Shown: positions 48,809 to 58,417 of the stretch, in pieces | Layout of the letters: each line of letters opens with the position of its first letter | How positions within the stretch are numbered: position 1 is the stretch's first letter | NCBI RefSeq assembly: GCF_015709525.1 | Contig: NZ_JADNRA010000019.1 | Location: forward strand, 1 to 64,000 | Length of the DNA: 64,000 nucleotides | Direction: 5' to 3' | From: Methylocystis sp. L43 | Lineage (GTDB): Bacteria > Pseudomonadota > Alphaproteobacteria > Rhizobiales > Beijerinckiaceae | The notes under the pieces: generated by a model | What the model saw: only the letters and a program-made list of their open reading frames with translations | What the model was told of the DNA's origin: nothing | The model's database searches: none | Translations under genes and position numbers: made by a program

Positions 48809-51001
48809 ATGGCCGATCTCGACGTCGCCGTAAGGCTCAAATTCCTCACCGATGGCGAAGGAAAGCTGAGGGCGGCGGCGAAGAGTCTTGCCGACTTCAG
48901 CAAGAGCGCATCGAGGCTCTCCGGGCGCGCGACAGGCCGCTTCGGCGGCGATCTCAACAAAGCGTGGCATGCGAGCGTGAAGCTCGGCGGCGCGCTCGAC
49001 AAGAGCGCCAAGTCCGCCGGCAAGACCGCGACCGGGTTGCGCGCGATCGGAACGGGCGCGAGCGGCATTGATCGCACGCGCGCCGCGGTCGATCGGCTGG
49101 CCAAATCAACGAACGCGCTGGGCGCGGCCGATCGAAAGGTCCGGCTCGGCGCAGCCGCTTCGGGCGGAGGAAGCGTTCTCGCGGCCGGCGCGCTTGGCGG
49201 CGCCATGGCCAAGCGAAAGGCCGCGCTGAAAGAAGGCTTCGCGGAAGCCGCCTCGCACGTCTCTCCTGGAGCCGGCTATCTCGTCGGGGCCGGAACGGCG
49301 GTCGCCGCTGGCGCGGCTGTGGGCGGAACCGTCGCAACGGTCGGCGCCGCGATGGCCTATGGAACCAAACAGGCGATCGACTTCGAAAAGGCGATGGCCG
49401 ACGTGAAGAAGAAGGTCACGCTCGATCAAGGCGAGAGCTGGCTCGATGTCGAGCGCGCGATCAACAAGGTATCGCGCGAAATGGGCATGGCGCGGACCGA
49501 TACGGCGGCGCTGACCGCCATGGCTGGGCAGGCGGGAATTGCCTACAAGGACCTGGGCGCATTCATGAGACTCGCCGCTAAGGCGGCGACGGGATGGGAC
49601 GTCGCGCCGAAAGAGGCGTCGGAGCGTCTCGCGAAAATCAAAGCGCAGACACAGTGGACCATTCCACAGCTTGAAGAATTTGCGGACAAAGTGAACGCTC
49701 TCGGCGACTCCTCGGCCTCCGCCGAGAGGGACATCGTTGAGATGTTTCAGCGTGCGGCCGGCGCCGCGAAAGCGGCCAGTGTTCCGCTCGACACGTCGCT
49801 TGCGGTGACGACGGCGCTCAATTCGATCGGTATGCAGGAAGAGGTTGCCGCGCGCTTTTGGAATGCCTTTTCGTCGAAAATGCGCACGGCGGCGTCAGGC
49901 GGCCGCGGCGCGAAACAGGCCGCAGAAGGCTACAAGATGATCGGCTTGACCCTGAAGCAGGTCGAGCAGGGCATGAAGAACGACGCGACGAAGACGATCC
50001 TCGACGTGCTGGACCGTTTGGAGAAAAGCTCCGAAAAAGCTTCAGCGGCCGTGAAAATCTTCGGACAGGAATGGTGGGACGAGGCGGCGCGTAGCGGCCA
50101 GGCGCTGCCCGAAATCCGCAAGAACCTTGAGATGCTCGCCAGCGGCTCATGGAAGGGCTCGCTCGACCAGAATCTCAAGATTGATCTCGACACGACCGCT
50201 AACCGCCTTAATCGCCTAAAGGCGTTGGTTTCCGAAATCGGCGACGGGCTGATGCGTTGGTCGCTGAAGCCCATCGGCGACGCTTCCGAGAAATGGCAGG
50301 CGGCGGCGGAGCGCTGGGAGCGCGCTGCGGAAGCCGACAGGATACTTTCCAAGGCCGGCAAAGAAATGTTGTCGGCGGCGGAAGCCAGGCGCGTGGTCAA
50401 TGATCCGGATCTGCGCGCGAGAATCGAGGCGCAGGAGCGCGCCAGAACCGGCACTGGCGAGTCGCTTGCGGCCTATGAACGGCGACTTCGCCTCGATCGC
50501 CCGGTCAAGGCGCCCGCGCCGATGATCTCGCAAATCGAGGGCGCTACGCCTCATATCGACGCGCGGCAAATCAATCAGGCGGCGGCTGAGAGCGTCGCCA
50601 AGGCCAACGATCTCTATGACGCGCTGCAAAAGCTGAATGTAACGGTAAGGCCGAACGTCGACGGCGCCGGCGCTATCGCACAGATGGAAGTCCTCAAGCA
50701 AAAAGCGCAAGAGACGGCCAGCGCCATGCGCGCGCTGCAGAACTTTGGCGCGCCGACATCAGGAACGCGCGTCAATCCCACATTGACAGGCGCGCCTCGC
50801 GGCGGCGGCGGCTCGACAGGCGGCGGAAGCGCGCCAGCGACGCCGGGAAAGCAGTCGCGGCTCGGACGCGGCGGCCCCATTCAAATCGGAACCGCGCATT
50901 TCCACGGCGTCAAGGACGCTGGCGCCATGCGTCGCCAGCTTGCCGCGCTCGATCGCCGCATCCGCAGCGCGCGCGACAACGCCCTGCATGACATAGGTTG
51001 A
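48809..51001 (+). CDS. Tail tape-measure protein (Mu-like prophage)
   Basis: A 730-residue tape measure of the TP901 type: AIDFEKAMADVKKKVTLDQG, TAALTAMAGQAGIAYKDLGA, AKAATGWDVAPKEAS and VTTALNSIGMQEEVAARFW. Hydrophobic Gly/Ala-rich segments (about 110-190) precede. Gene position after E/E' and before U matches P2 T. Its length sets tail length. Confidence 0.9.
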   Translation: MADLDVAVRLKFLTDGEGKLRAAAKSLADFSKSASRLSGRATGRFGGDLNKAWHASVKLGGALDKSAKSAGKTATGLRAIGTGASGIDRTRAAVDRLAKSTNALGAADRKVRLGAAASGGGSVLAAGALGGAMAKRKAALKEGFAEAASHVSPGAGYLVGAGTAVAAGAAVGGTVATVGAAMAYGTKQAIDFEKAMADVKKKVTLDQGESWLDVERAINKVSREMGMARTDTAALTAMAGQAGIAYKDLGAFMRLAAKAATGWDVAPKEASERLAKIKAQTQWTIPQLEEFADKVNALGDSSASAERDIVEMFQRAAGAAKAASVPLDTSLAVTTALNSIGMQEEVAARFWNAFSSKMRTAASGGRGAKQAAEGYKMIGLTLKQVEQGMKNDATKTILDVLDRLEKSSEKASAAVKIFGQEWWDEAARSGQALPEIRKNLEMLASGSWKGSLDQNLKIDLDTTANRLNRLKALVSEIGDGLMRWSLKPIGDASEKWQAAAERWERAAEADRILSKAGKEMLSAAEARRVVNDPDLRARIEAQERARTGTGESLAAYERRLRLDRPVKAPAPMISQIEGATPHIDARQINQAAAESVAKANDLYDALQKLNVTVRPNVDGAGAIAQMEVLKQKAQETASAMRALQNFGAPTSGTRVNPTLTGAPRGGGGSTGGGSAPATPGKQSRLGRGGPIQIGTAHFHGVKDAGAMRRQLAALDRRIRSARDNALHDIG

Positions 51002-51417
51002 TGATGTCGCAACCGATCGCTCTCATCGGCTCCGCAATCGTCGACGTGATCGGCATCACGCCGCTCGGTTTCGGCGAGATCATGGAAGCCAACTGGGCGC
51101 GTCACCCCGTCTTCGACAGCGATCCCTATTACCAGCCGGCGTCGGGCGGCGACCATATCGAGACCCTCCATCTTGCCTGTCGTCCGCATATTTTCGGCGG
51201 TCTCGACAATTTCCAGTCGCTGAAACGCCACTGCAAGGCGCGCGAGCCGGTTCCCTACATCCGGATGAGCGGGATGGTCGGCGGCTATCAGGGGCTCGTC
51301 GCGGTCCAGACCGTTTCGCGCGAGGAACGCCGCATCGCGCCCGGCGGCGTCGGCTGGCGCTGGGAATTCACCATCGAATTGCTCTTCATCGGCGAGCATG
51401 CGGGAGGCGGGTTTTGA
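51001..51417 (+). CDS. Tail protein U (P2 gpU-like)
   Basis: A 138-residue P2 gpU-like protein: ANWARHPVFDSDPYYQPASG, LHLACRPHIFGGLDNFQSL and GLVAVQTVSREER. It contributes to tail-tip or terminator structure in P2. ATG 51001 overlaps the tape-measure stop. Confidence 0.9.
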   Translation: MMSQPIALIGSAIVDVIGITPLGFGEIMEANWARHPVFDSDPYYQPASGGDHIETLHLACRPHIFGGLDNFQSLKRHCKAREPVPYIRMSGMVGGYQGLVAVQTVSREERRIAPGGVGWRWEFTIELLFIGEHAGGGF

Positions 51418-51620
51418 AACGCCTGATCATCGAGCCTGTGCGGCTCGACATCCTCGCCAGGGAGCAGATGGGATCGGAGCTGGACGGCGCCATGGAGGCG
51501 CTGCTCGACGCCAATCCAGGCCTCGCCAAAGAAGGCTCTTTCGTCGTCGCGCCGCGCGTCGTCGAAATCCCGCCGACGCCGGAAAAGCCGACCATCCCCA
51601 ACATCAATCCCTGGGACTGA
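51414..51620 (+). CDS. Tail protein X (P2 gpX-like, LysM-like)
   Basis: A 68-residue protein of the P2 tail X family: VRLDILAREQMGSELDGAME, ANPGLAKEGSFVVAPRVVEI. Its short LysM-like fold forms part of the baseplate. 4-base overlap with U. Confidence 0.85.
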   Translation: MKRLIIEPVRLDILAREQMGSELDGAMEALLDANPGLAKEGSFVVAPRVVEIPPTPEKPTIPNINPWD

Positions 51621-51629
51621 TCTCTCCCC

Positions 51630-52646
51630 ATGTGGCGCAAGCCGATCCTCATCATCAACAACAGCTCGGGACGAAATATTCTTCCCGGTCTCTCGGGCCT
51701 TTGGCTGTCCTGCAAGGTGACTGAGCAGGCCGGCGACGAGAGCGACGAAGCCGAAATCATCTGCGTTGGCCCGCCCTCGAAATCCGGCCTTCCTGGCCGC
51801 GGCGAGAAATTCACGATCCTCGGCGGGTGGGAGGACGAAGGCCCGGTGATGCAGGGCGAATACACCGTGCAGAAAATCGTCTGCAGCGGCGATCCGGAAG
51901 AGGGAGACCGGATCACGATCGTGCTGCGGGCGGCCGACTATGTCGACAAGCTGAAAGCTCACGCCTCGAAACATTACGACGACAAGACCTATGGCGACAT
52001 CATCGAGGACGTCGCCAAACAGGCCGGGCTCCAAGCCGAGGTCGACTCGGACGTCGCCAAGATCAAAGTGCCCTACCGGCTACGCTGGAACCAGTCGCAT
52101 ATCGATTTTGCGACCGAGCTCTCCGAGGAGGTGGGCGCGATCTGCAAGCCCACGGGCGGCAAGCTGATCGCGGTGAAGCGCGGCGCCGGCAAGAGCGCCT
52201 CTGGCAAGAACCTCACGCCGATCGAGATCATACGGCGCAAAGGCTTTGCCTACGAGATCGAGATCGAACCGCGCCCAGAGGTGGGCGACGTCGCCGCCAG
52301 CTGGCACGACGAAAAGGCGGGCAAGCGGAAGGTCGCGAAACACAAGACCGGCCGTAAAGGACCGCTGCACGCCCTGCCGCACCCGTTTCGCAGCGAGGAC
52401 GAGGCGAAGAAGGCGGCCGAGTCGGAAGCCTATGAAATGGGAAACGACACCGGCTCGGGGCACTTCGACGGCCCCGGCCTGCCGCACGCCCATGCCGAGG
52501 CGATCGTTAACGTCTCAGGCTTCGGCAAGCCGCTCGACGGCCGCTGGAAGGCCGAGACCGTCGAAAAGATCTGGGATGCGACCGGCGGCTTCGTGACCAC
52601 GGTGCATGTGAAGGCGGGCGACGACGAGAAAGGGAAGAAGGCGTGA
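51630..52646 (+). CDS. Late control/tail hub protein D (P2 gpD-like)
   Basis: A 338-residue P2 gpD-like hub protein: GLSGLWLSCKVTEQAGDESD, ILGGWEDEGPVMQGEYTVQK, YGDIIEDVAKQAGLQAEVDS and IDFATELSEEVGAICKPTGG. It sits between baseplate and spike. It is last of the P2-ordered tail block. Confidence 0.9.
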   Translation: MWRKPILIINNSSGRNILPGLSGLWLSCKVTEQAGDESDEAEIICVGPPSKSGLPGRGEKFTILGGWEDEGPVMQGEYTVQKIVCSGDPEEGDRITIVLRAADYVDKLKAHASKHYDDKTYGDIIEDVAKQAGLQAEVDSDVAKIKVPYRLRWNQSHIDFATELSEEVGAICKPTGGKLIAVKRGAGKSASGKNLTPIEIIRRKGFAYEIEIEPRPEVGDVAASWHDEKAGKRKVAKHKTGRKGPLHALPHPFRSEDEAKKAAESEAYEMGNDTGSGHFDGPGLPHAHAEAIVNVSGFGKPLDGRWKAETVEKIWDATGGFVTTVHVKAGDDEKGKKA

Positions 52647-52847
52647 GCGAGCGAGCAACAGCCCTGGGTTGTTCGCGTGGCACAAGCCGGGGACGCCCGC
52701 CAATGTAGAGTTCGTAGCGGGGCCGGGTTGCCCCGGACGCGGGTCACAGCGTGGCAGCAAGATCCCGCGCAGCGCACCGAATCGATAACGCTCCCCGCCG
52801 CCGTCGTCGACGACACGGGGAAGATGCGGACTCGGGATTAACGAAGA

Positions 52848-53597
52848 ATGGACGATTTATGCGAATGGCGCGACGTTGCTCCCGTCTCGCCGGCAGCCGG
52901 CTGGATTGGCGGGAAAAAGCAGCTGGCGAAGCGCCTCTGTGCCCTTATCGAGGCGACGCCGCACAGGGTCTACGCGGAGCCCTTTGTCGGTATGGGCGGC
53001 GTCTTTCTGCGCCGCCGGCAGGCGGCGCGCGCCGAGGCGATCAATGACGCCCTCAAATGGCAGGTCGCGAGCCGCGCCGACTTCGAGCGTCTGGCCGCGC
53101 AACCGCCGGAGCTTCTCACCGATCTGGAGCGCGCGGCACGGTTTCTCTATCTGCAGAAACTCACTTTCGGGGGAAAGGTACGGAGCAAGAGTTTCGGCAT
53201 GGACACGCATGGGCCGGCGCGCTTCGATCTCAATAGGCTCGGCGGCGTGCTGGAAGCGGTCCATGAGCGGCTTGGCGGCGTGACGATCGACTGTCTTGAT
53301 TGGCGCGAGTTCATCGCGCGCTGGGATCGGCCGGAGACCTTGTTCTATGTCGACCCGCCCTATTACGGGACCGAGGGCTACTACCGGGCGGCCTTCCCCC
53401 GCGCCGATCACGAGGCCTTGGCGGCGCTTTTAAGGGGAATAAAAGGGCGCTTTGTACTGACCATGAACGACAGCAAGGAGACGCGCGCCATCTACCGGGA
53501 GACGGGCGGCAGGATCGAACGGGCTGAGCTGACCTACACTGCCGCCGGCGGATCGGGCGCGAAGCGCGCCGCCGAAATTATCGTGAGTCGGTTGTGA
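52848..53597 (+). CDS. Dam-like adenine methylase (D12 class), internally shortened
   Basis: A 249-residue D12 class methylase: WIGGKKQLAKRL, motif I VYAEPFVGMGGVFLRR and motif IV FYVDPPYYGTEGYY. Compared with related phage enzymes, a segment of about 20 residues that normally lies between EAINDL and the LRWQLxSRxEFERL region is missing (here AEAINDALKWQVASR). The core motifs remain but target recognition might be altered. It follows tail D by 200 bases, in the place of late DNA-modification genes of Mu. Confidence 0.82.
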   Translation: MDDLCEWRDVAPVSPAAGWIGGKKQLAKRLCALIEATPHRVYAEPFVGMGGVFLRRRQAARAEAINDALKWQVASRADFERLAAQPPELLTDLERAARFLYLQKLTFGGKVRSKSFGMDTHGPARFDLNRLGGVLEAVHERLGGVTIDCLDWREFIARWDRPETLFYVDPPYYGTEGYYRAAFPRADHEALAALLRGIKGRFVLTMNDSKETRAIYRETGGRIERAELTYTAAGGSGAKRAAEIIVSRL

Positions 53598-54072
53598 GGT
53601 ATTGGCCTATTTTGAGCGTTGCGGAACGCTTGCCTTCTGTTTCAACGCTCTTAGCTTCTAAGTTTAAACCTAACAAAATTCCGGGTGGCCGAGCGCTGTC
53701 CCCTTACGCGGATACATTCTCCTTGGGACGGAGGCTGAATTGAAGACGGACGAGATCGTAGCGTTTAGCTGATGAAGTATGGGCAGGAAGTCCCGAGCCA
53801 AGGTGAAATCACGCAGCTGGCGAGAGTATGAGGCCGGGAAGTGAGATCGAGGCTTATACGCAAGTGTAAACCGAGGGATAAGGTCCGTTACGAGAACCTC
53901 GTTCGCAGCAGGAGAAAATACGGCCCGGTGAGGGGCGGTTCAATGGCGCTCTCTGCGTCCATCCTGCAAGCGGCACAGCCATGGCATAGGGCCTCCCTAG
54001 CGGAAGGCTGCCGGCTAGCATAGATATAGAGGAACATTTTGGGATATTGGCCATGCGTTAGCTGGTTAGATT
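53598..54072. other. Gap containing the probable right end of the prophage
   Basis: 475 bases without a credible gene. A short hairpin AGCGTT-GCGG-AACGCT (53615-53630) follows the methylase, with no T-run. Between about 53780 and 53930 are self-complementary stretches (CGAG-AAC-CTCG) that hint at structured RNA or a decayed element. The right end of the Mu-like prophage and the promoter of the KaiC-like gene must both lie here or close by. Confidence 0.45.
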
Positions 54073-55572
54073 GTGGAGAGCGCCACAGTGTCTGTGCCGA
54101 TAGAGAAAACCCCGCGTTTTGCGACAGGCGTTCCGGGGCTCGACAGCGTTCTTCACGGCGGTCTTCCGCGCGGCTCTCTCATTCTTCTCGAAGGCCCGCC
54201 CGGCAGCGGCAAAACGACCGTGGCGCTTCAGTTGCTGATCCAGGCGGTTCGCGCAGGTGAAAGCTGTCTGCTGGCGACGAGCGCCGAGTCGCCGCATCAG
54301 TTGCGGTCGATCGCCGCATCGCACGGGTGGAGTCTCGACGGAGTTAATATCACGGGCCTGGCCGAGCCATCCAGCGCGGAAGAAGGGCTCGATTACACGA
54401 TCTTCCCGGAGGCGGAAGTCGAGATCGGCGAGACGTTCGACCATCTTTTTTTCGAAGTCGAGCGGTTGAAGCCGAAACTGCTTGTGCTCGATACAATCTC
54501 GAGTCTGCGCGTTTTAGCGCCGACGGCGGCCTTCCATCGGCGCCAACTGAAACGTATTCGCGACTTCATGGCGGCGCGCGACTGCACGACGGTGATGCTG
54601 GATGAAGTGTCGATGACGGAAAAGGATCTTCGCAGCAAAACTTTGTCTGACGGCATCATTGAATTGCGGCAAAAGCAGTCTTCTTACGGTGCCGACCGAC
54701 GCGCATTGCGCGTGAGCAAACTGCGCGGCTGCAGCTATGTGAGCGGCTCGAACGATGTAACGATCGCCGCTGGAGGGCTGACCGTGCACCCTCGCCTCGT
54801 CGCACACAGTTTTTCGGCCGTCGTGGCGTCACCGGCGCTCGACTCCGGCAATTCAGAAATTGACGCGCTTGTCGGAGGTGGGCTTCCCCGCGGTTCTAAC
54901 ACGCTCATCATGGGGCCTGCAGGCGTTGGAAAATCAACGCTATCAGCGGTCTACGCGATGGCCGCGGCCAAACGCGGCGAGAAATGCGCGGTTTTGCTGT
55001 TCGACGAAAACGAGGACAGCTATATCGCCCGCAGCGAGGGCTTGGGCTTCGACATACGCGCTGAAGTCGAAGCCGGCCGCATTGAACTCAGGCATCTTGA
55101 TCCGGCCGAACTGAGCGTCGGCGAGATCGCCGACCTGGTCATGGATCGAGTCGAGAAGCAGGGCGTGAAGCTCGTCGTGATCGACACGCTGAACGGCTAT
55201 CTGCAATCCGCGATGGAAGAACCGAGTGTTATCCTTCACATCAGGGAGTTGCTCTCCTTTCTGAGCCGTCGTCAGATTGTAACCATCATGACGCTAACCC
55301 AGCACGGCATTTTCGGAACGGAGCTCTCTTCGCCTATGGACTTCAGCTTCCTGGCGGACAATGTGTTCCTGCTTCGTTTTTTCGAGCTTGACGGCGCGCT
55401 GCACAAGGCCTTTTCGATCGTCAAAAAGCGCAGCGGCCAACATGAGCACACGATCCGGAAACTGACGATGAGCGCGGGGGGCGTCGACGTCAGCGAGCCG
55501 CTTACAGGCTTTACAAGCGTCCTGACGGGGACGCCTGTGTATCATCCTGAGTCCATCGTTCCGATTCAATGA
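54073..55572 (+). CDS. KaiC-like RecA-superfamily ATPase
   Basis: A 499-residue protein with two RecA/KaiC domains. CI: Walker A GPPGSGKT (41-48), Walker B LLVLDTIS, catalytic Glu region LDEVSM. CII: GPAGVGKS (about 283-290) and LVVIDTLNG. It couples ATP hydrolysis to signalling; non-cyanobacterial KaiC homologues often lie beside histidine kinases with no kaiA. The GTG start at 54073 is the most upstream; ribosome site is weak. Overlap with the kinase (ATGA) shows joint function. Confidence 0.88.
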   Translation: MESATVSVPIEKTPRFATGVPGLDSVLHGGLPRGSLILLEGPPGSGKTTVALQLLIQAVRAGESCLLATSAESPHQLRSIAASHGWSLDGVNITGLAEPSSAEEGLDYTIFPEAEVEIGETFDHLFFEVERLKPKLLVLDTISSLRVLAPTAAFHRRQLKRIRDFMAARDCTTVMLDEVSMTEKDLRSKTLSDGIIELRQKQSSYGADRRALRVSKLRGCSYVSGSNDVTIAAGGLTVHPRLVAHSFSAVVASPALDSGNSEIDALVGGGLPRGSNTLIMGPAGVGKSTLSAVYAMAAAKRGEKCAVLLFDENEDSYIARSEGLGFDIRAEVEAGRIELRHLDPAELSVGEIADLVMDRVEKQGVKLVVIDTLNGYLQSAMEEPSVILHIRELLSFLSRRQIVTIMTLTQHGIFGTELSSPMDFSFLADNVFLLRFFELDGALHKAFSIVKKRSGQHEHTIRKLTMSAGGVDVSEPLTGFTSVLTGTPVYHPESIVPIQ

Positions 55573-57167
55573 TGGCGGAGAGTAGCGCAGCGAAGCTCGT
55601 CCCGAGAGCCGAGGATAGCCTGCGGGTTCTGATTTTGACGCCGACGGGACGCGACGCCGCCCTCGCCGAAGACGCGCTCAATCGTAGCGGTCTTTCCAAC
55701 TGCATTTGCAGCAACGAAGAAGAGCTACGCCGGGAGATCGCGAAAGGCGCGGGCTGCGTTCTTATGGCGGAGGAGGCGTTACCGCGTGGTCGCGCTGTGA
55801 TCTGGCGTGACCTGTTCGGTCCTGAACCGGCGTGGTCACAGTTGCCCATCATGTTCCTTCTCGCCCGCGGCCACGCTCAAAGGGATTGGGCGTTACTACG
55901 AACCATCGAAAAGCGCCCTAGTATTGGCTTCATCGAACGCCCTGTGCAAAAGCGCTCGCTGATCAGCGCGCTCAAGAACGCAATTGAAGCCCGTCGACTA
56001 CAATACGCCATTCGCGATGCGCTGGACGCGCTGCAGACCGCCGATCGCCGCAAGGACGAGTTCCTCGCCGTGTTAGCCCACGAGTTGCGCAATCCTCTAG
56101 CGGTGATTTGCGCGGCGATTCACATCAAGCGGCGCTCAGCCGGCGGCGATGACGATATGCTATCGGCGATCGAGAGGCAAACTCAACACCTCACTCGTAT
56201 TATCGAAGAACTCCTCGACGTCTCGCGCATCACCCGCGGCAAGATAGAGCTTCAGAAGGAGCGCCTGGATCTAGTCTCGCTCGTGCGCGAAGTGTTCGAA
56301 CATGGAGCCGACAAACTTCAGGCCGGGAAACATCGCAAACAGCTTTTTGCGCCCCCGACGCAGCTTTTCATCGACGGCGATCCCGTTCGTCTCGGTCAGG
56401 TGTTTGCCAACATCCTCAACAACGCCGCCAAATACACGGCGGAGACTGGCGCCATCGATGTGACGGTGGCGCAGGATGGCGGTTACGCGGTCGTCGCGAT
56501 TAAGGATGCTGGCGTCGGAATTCCGCCCGACATGCTAGATCGCGTTTTCGAGATCTTCGCGCAGGTCGACCGCAATCTCGGGCGGGCTCAGGGCGGGATT
56601 GGGGTCGGACTATCGCTCGCCCGCAGCCTTGTCATGTTGCACGGAGGCACAATTGAAGCCCGAAGCGGCGGCGCGGGCATGGGCAGCGAGTTCATCGTCC
56701 GGCTTCCGTTGAGCGAAGCGCCGGTTGCGGCGAATGTCGAACCCGCGCAAGAAGCTGCGCCAGATACAGGGGAGCGGCGCGCGTCCCCGACCAAGGTGCT
56801 GGTCGTCGATGACGATCAGCTTGTCGGCAAGCTCACTGGCGAGTTGATCGCCTCCTTCGGGATGGAGGTGCGGGTCGTTACTGGCGGCGCCGAGGCGCTG
56901 GAGGTCATCCCGAAATTTCAGCCCCGCGTCATCTTTGTCGATCTCGGCATGCCCGGGATGGATGGTTACGAAACGGTGCGGAGGATCAGACAGCTTCCCG
57001 GCGGAGAGTCGCTATTCGTCGCCGCGCTGTCGGGTTGGGGCCAGGCCGATTACCTTGAGCGAAGCGCCGAAGCCGGCTTTGACCGGCATTTCGTCAAACC
57101 GATCAAGATCTCAGAACTGGAAAAGCTGTTCGCTTCGGAGTCGCCAGCCAAAGCAGATGGCGCGTGA
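55569..57167 (+). CDS. Hybrid histidine kinase with receiver domain
   Basis: A 532-residue kinase. The N-terminal 1-140 is a pseudo-receiver-like domain; His171 lies in the HisKA motif FLAVLAHELRNPLAVI; the HATPase has RLGQVFANILNNAAKY and IKDAGVGIPPDML; a C-terminal receiver starts VLVVDDDQLVGK with phospho-Asp in IFVDLGMPGMDGYE and Lys in HFVKPI. No membrane segment, so a cytoplasmic sensor, perhaps reading the state of the KaiC-like partner. Confidence 0.88.
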   Translation: MMAESSAAKLVPRAEDSLRVLILTPTGRDAALAEDALNRSGLSNCICSNEEELRREIAKGAGCVLMAEEALPRGRAVIWRDLFGPEPAWSQLPIMFLLARGHAQRDWALLRTIEKRPSIGFIERPVQKRSLISALKNAIEARRLQYAIRDALDALQTADRRKDEFLAVLAHELRNPLAVICAAIHIKRRSAGGDDDMLSAIERQTQHLTRIIEELLDVSRITRGKIELQKERLDLVSLVREVFEHGADKLQAGKHRKQLFAPPTQLFIDGDPVRLGQVFANILNNAAKYTAETGAIDVTVAQDGGYAVVAIKDAGVGIPPDMLDRVFEIFAQVDRNLGRAQGGIGVGLSLARSLVMLHGGTIEARSGGAGMGSEFIVRLPLSEAPVAANVEPAQEAAPDTGERRASPTKVLVVDDDQLVGKLTGELIASFGMEVRVVTGGAEALEVIPKFQPRVIFVDLGMPGMDGYETVRRIRQLPGGESLFVAALSGWGQADYLERSAEAGFDRHFVKPIKISELEKLFASESPAKADGA

Positions 57168-57541
57168 TACACGGCGTCGATCCGATCATCGCCAGGGCTG
57201 GCCGCGACGTTGGGCGGCAGCCTAGAGTTACCTCAACCATAGTGGGATAGCCACCTAAGCCGCCAGTCAAGCCGGCACCGCCCATGAGATGGCCTCAGCC
57301 GCGCTTTAGGGCGCGGCCATCCGATCTGTCGCCGGAGGCCATTTGTTTTGTCGCGCTACATCAGGGGGCTTGCGTCACCACGGTTGTGGCTCCGCAGCTG
57401 CGGCCTCACCTGCGCAGGTCGCGGAGCGGGAGCCTTTCCTTTGCCCGCGCGCCGTGCGACAAGCCGCCAGAGCCCCCGCGGTCGGCCGGCCCGCCGCAGG
57501 CCGCCAGTTCGCCTTGCTCGTAGGGTCCGGGTCGCGCGCCC
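57168..57541. other. Intergenic region upstream of the cbb genes
   Basis: 374 bases with no convincing gene, though several frames stay open by GC bias. It should contain the cbb promoter; I see no clear T-N11-A LysR-type (CbbR) site that I would call. Confidence 0.4.
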
Positions 57542-58417
57542 ATGTCGGTCAGACATCCGATCATCTCCATCACCGGCTCGTCCGGCGCCGGCACGAGTTC
57601 CGTCAAGGCGACGTTCGAGCAGATTTTCCGCCGCGAGCGCATCGAGGTCGCCTATGTCGAGGGCGACAGCTTCCATCGCTACGATCGCGGGGAGATGAAG
57701 GCGAAGCTCACCGAGGCGCATGCGGTCGGCAACCAGAATTTCAGCCATTTCGGGCCCCAAGCCAATCTGCTGCCGGAGCTCGAGACGCTCTTTCGCGAAT
57801 ATGGCGAGACGGGCTCCGGCCGCTACCGCCATTACGCGCATGATGAAAACGAGGCGGCGAGGCTCGGCGTGCCGCCTGGCACATTCACCGATTGGGAAGA
57901 ACTGCCGGCCAATACCGACGTGCTGTTCTATGAAGGGCTGCACGGCGCGGTCGTCACCGACGACGTCAATGTCGCGCGCTACGCGGATCTCAAGATCGGC
58001 GTGGTGCCGGTCATCAATCTCGAATGGACGCAGAAGCTGCATCGCGACCGGCACTCGCGCGGCTATACGACCGAGGCCGTCACCGAGACGATTCTGCGGC
58101 GCATGCATGACTACGTGCATTATATTTGTCCCCAGTTCTCGGAAACGGACATAAATTTTCAGCGCGCGCCGACGGTCGACACCTCCAATCCCTTCGTGGC
58201 GCGCTCGATTCCGACGCCCGATGAGTCGATCGTCGTCATTCGCTTTCGCGATCCGCGGGGGGTGGACTTCCCCTATCTCGTGTCAATGATCGCGGGAAGC
58301 TGGATGTCGCGCGCCAATTCCATCGTAATTCCAGGCAATAAGCTTGATCTCGCGATGCAGCTGATCCTTACTCCGAGGATCCTCGAACTGGTCAGACGCA
58401 GGAAAGGCGTGACGTGA
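57542..58417 (+). CDS. cbbP: Phosphoribulokinase
   Basis: A 291-residue class I phosphoribulokinase: P-loop [13 protein letters not shown] (about 10-22), substrate loop [31 protein letters not shown] and [16 protein letters not shown]. It makes ribulose-1,5-bisphosphate for RuBisCO. Length and motifs are normal for proteobacterial CbbP. First of the operon; its stop overlaps the transketolase GTG (GTGA). Confidence 0.95.
   Translation: MSVRHPIISITGSSGAGTSSVKATFEQIFRRERIEVAYVEGDSFHRYDRGEMKAKLTEAHAVGNQNFSHFGPQANLLPELETLFREYGETGSGRYRHYAHDENEAARLGVPPGTFTDWEELPANTDVLFYEGLHGAVVTDDVNVARYADLKIGVVPVINLEWTQKLHRDRHSRGYTTEAVTETILRRMHDYVHYICPQFSETDINFQRAPTVDTSNPFVARSIPTPDESIVVIRFRDPRGVDFPYLVSMIAGSWMSRANSIVIPGNKLDLAMQLILTPRILELVRRRKGVT

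Noticed and set aside
53730-53990. Group II intron fragment
   Set aside because: Some stem-rich sequence, but no domain V consensus, no GTGYG start and no reverse transcriptase remnant were found.
53600-54052. 8-bp direct repeat TATTGGCC at 53600-53607 and 54045-54052, suggesting a target duplication around a small insertion
   Set aside because: An 8-bp repeat is expected about once by chance in a region this long, no terminal inverted repeats were seen, and Mu-type insertion makes 5-bp duplications.
57343-57843. Long frames running into the phosphoribulokinase start
   Set aside because: They overlap most of the kinase in another frame with Arg/Pro-rich translation; no motif supports a gene.
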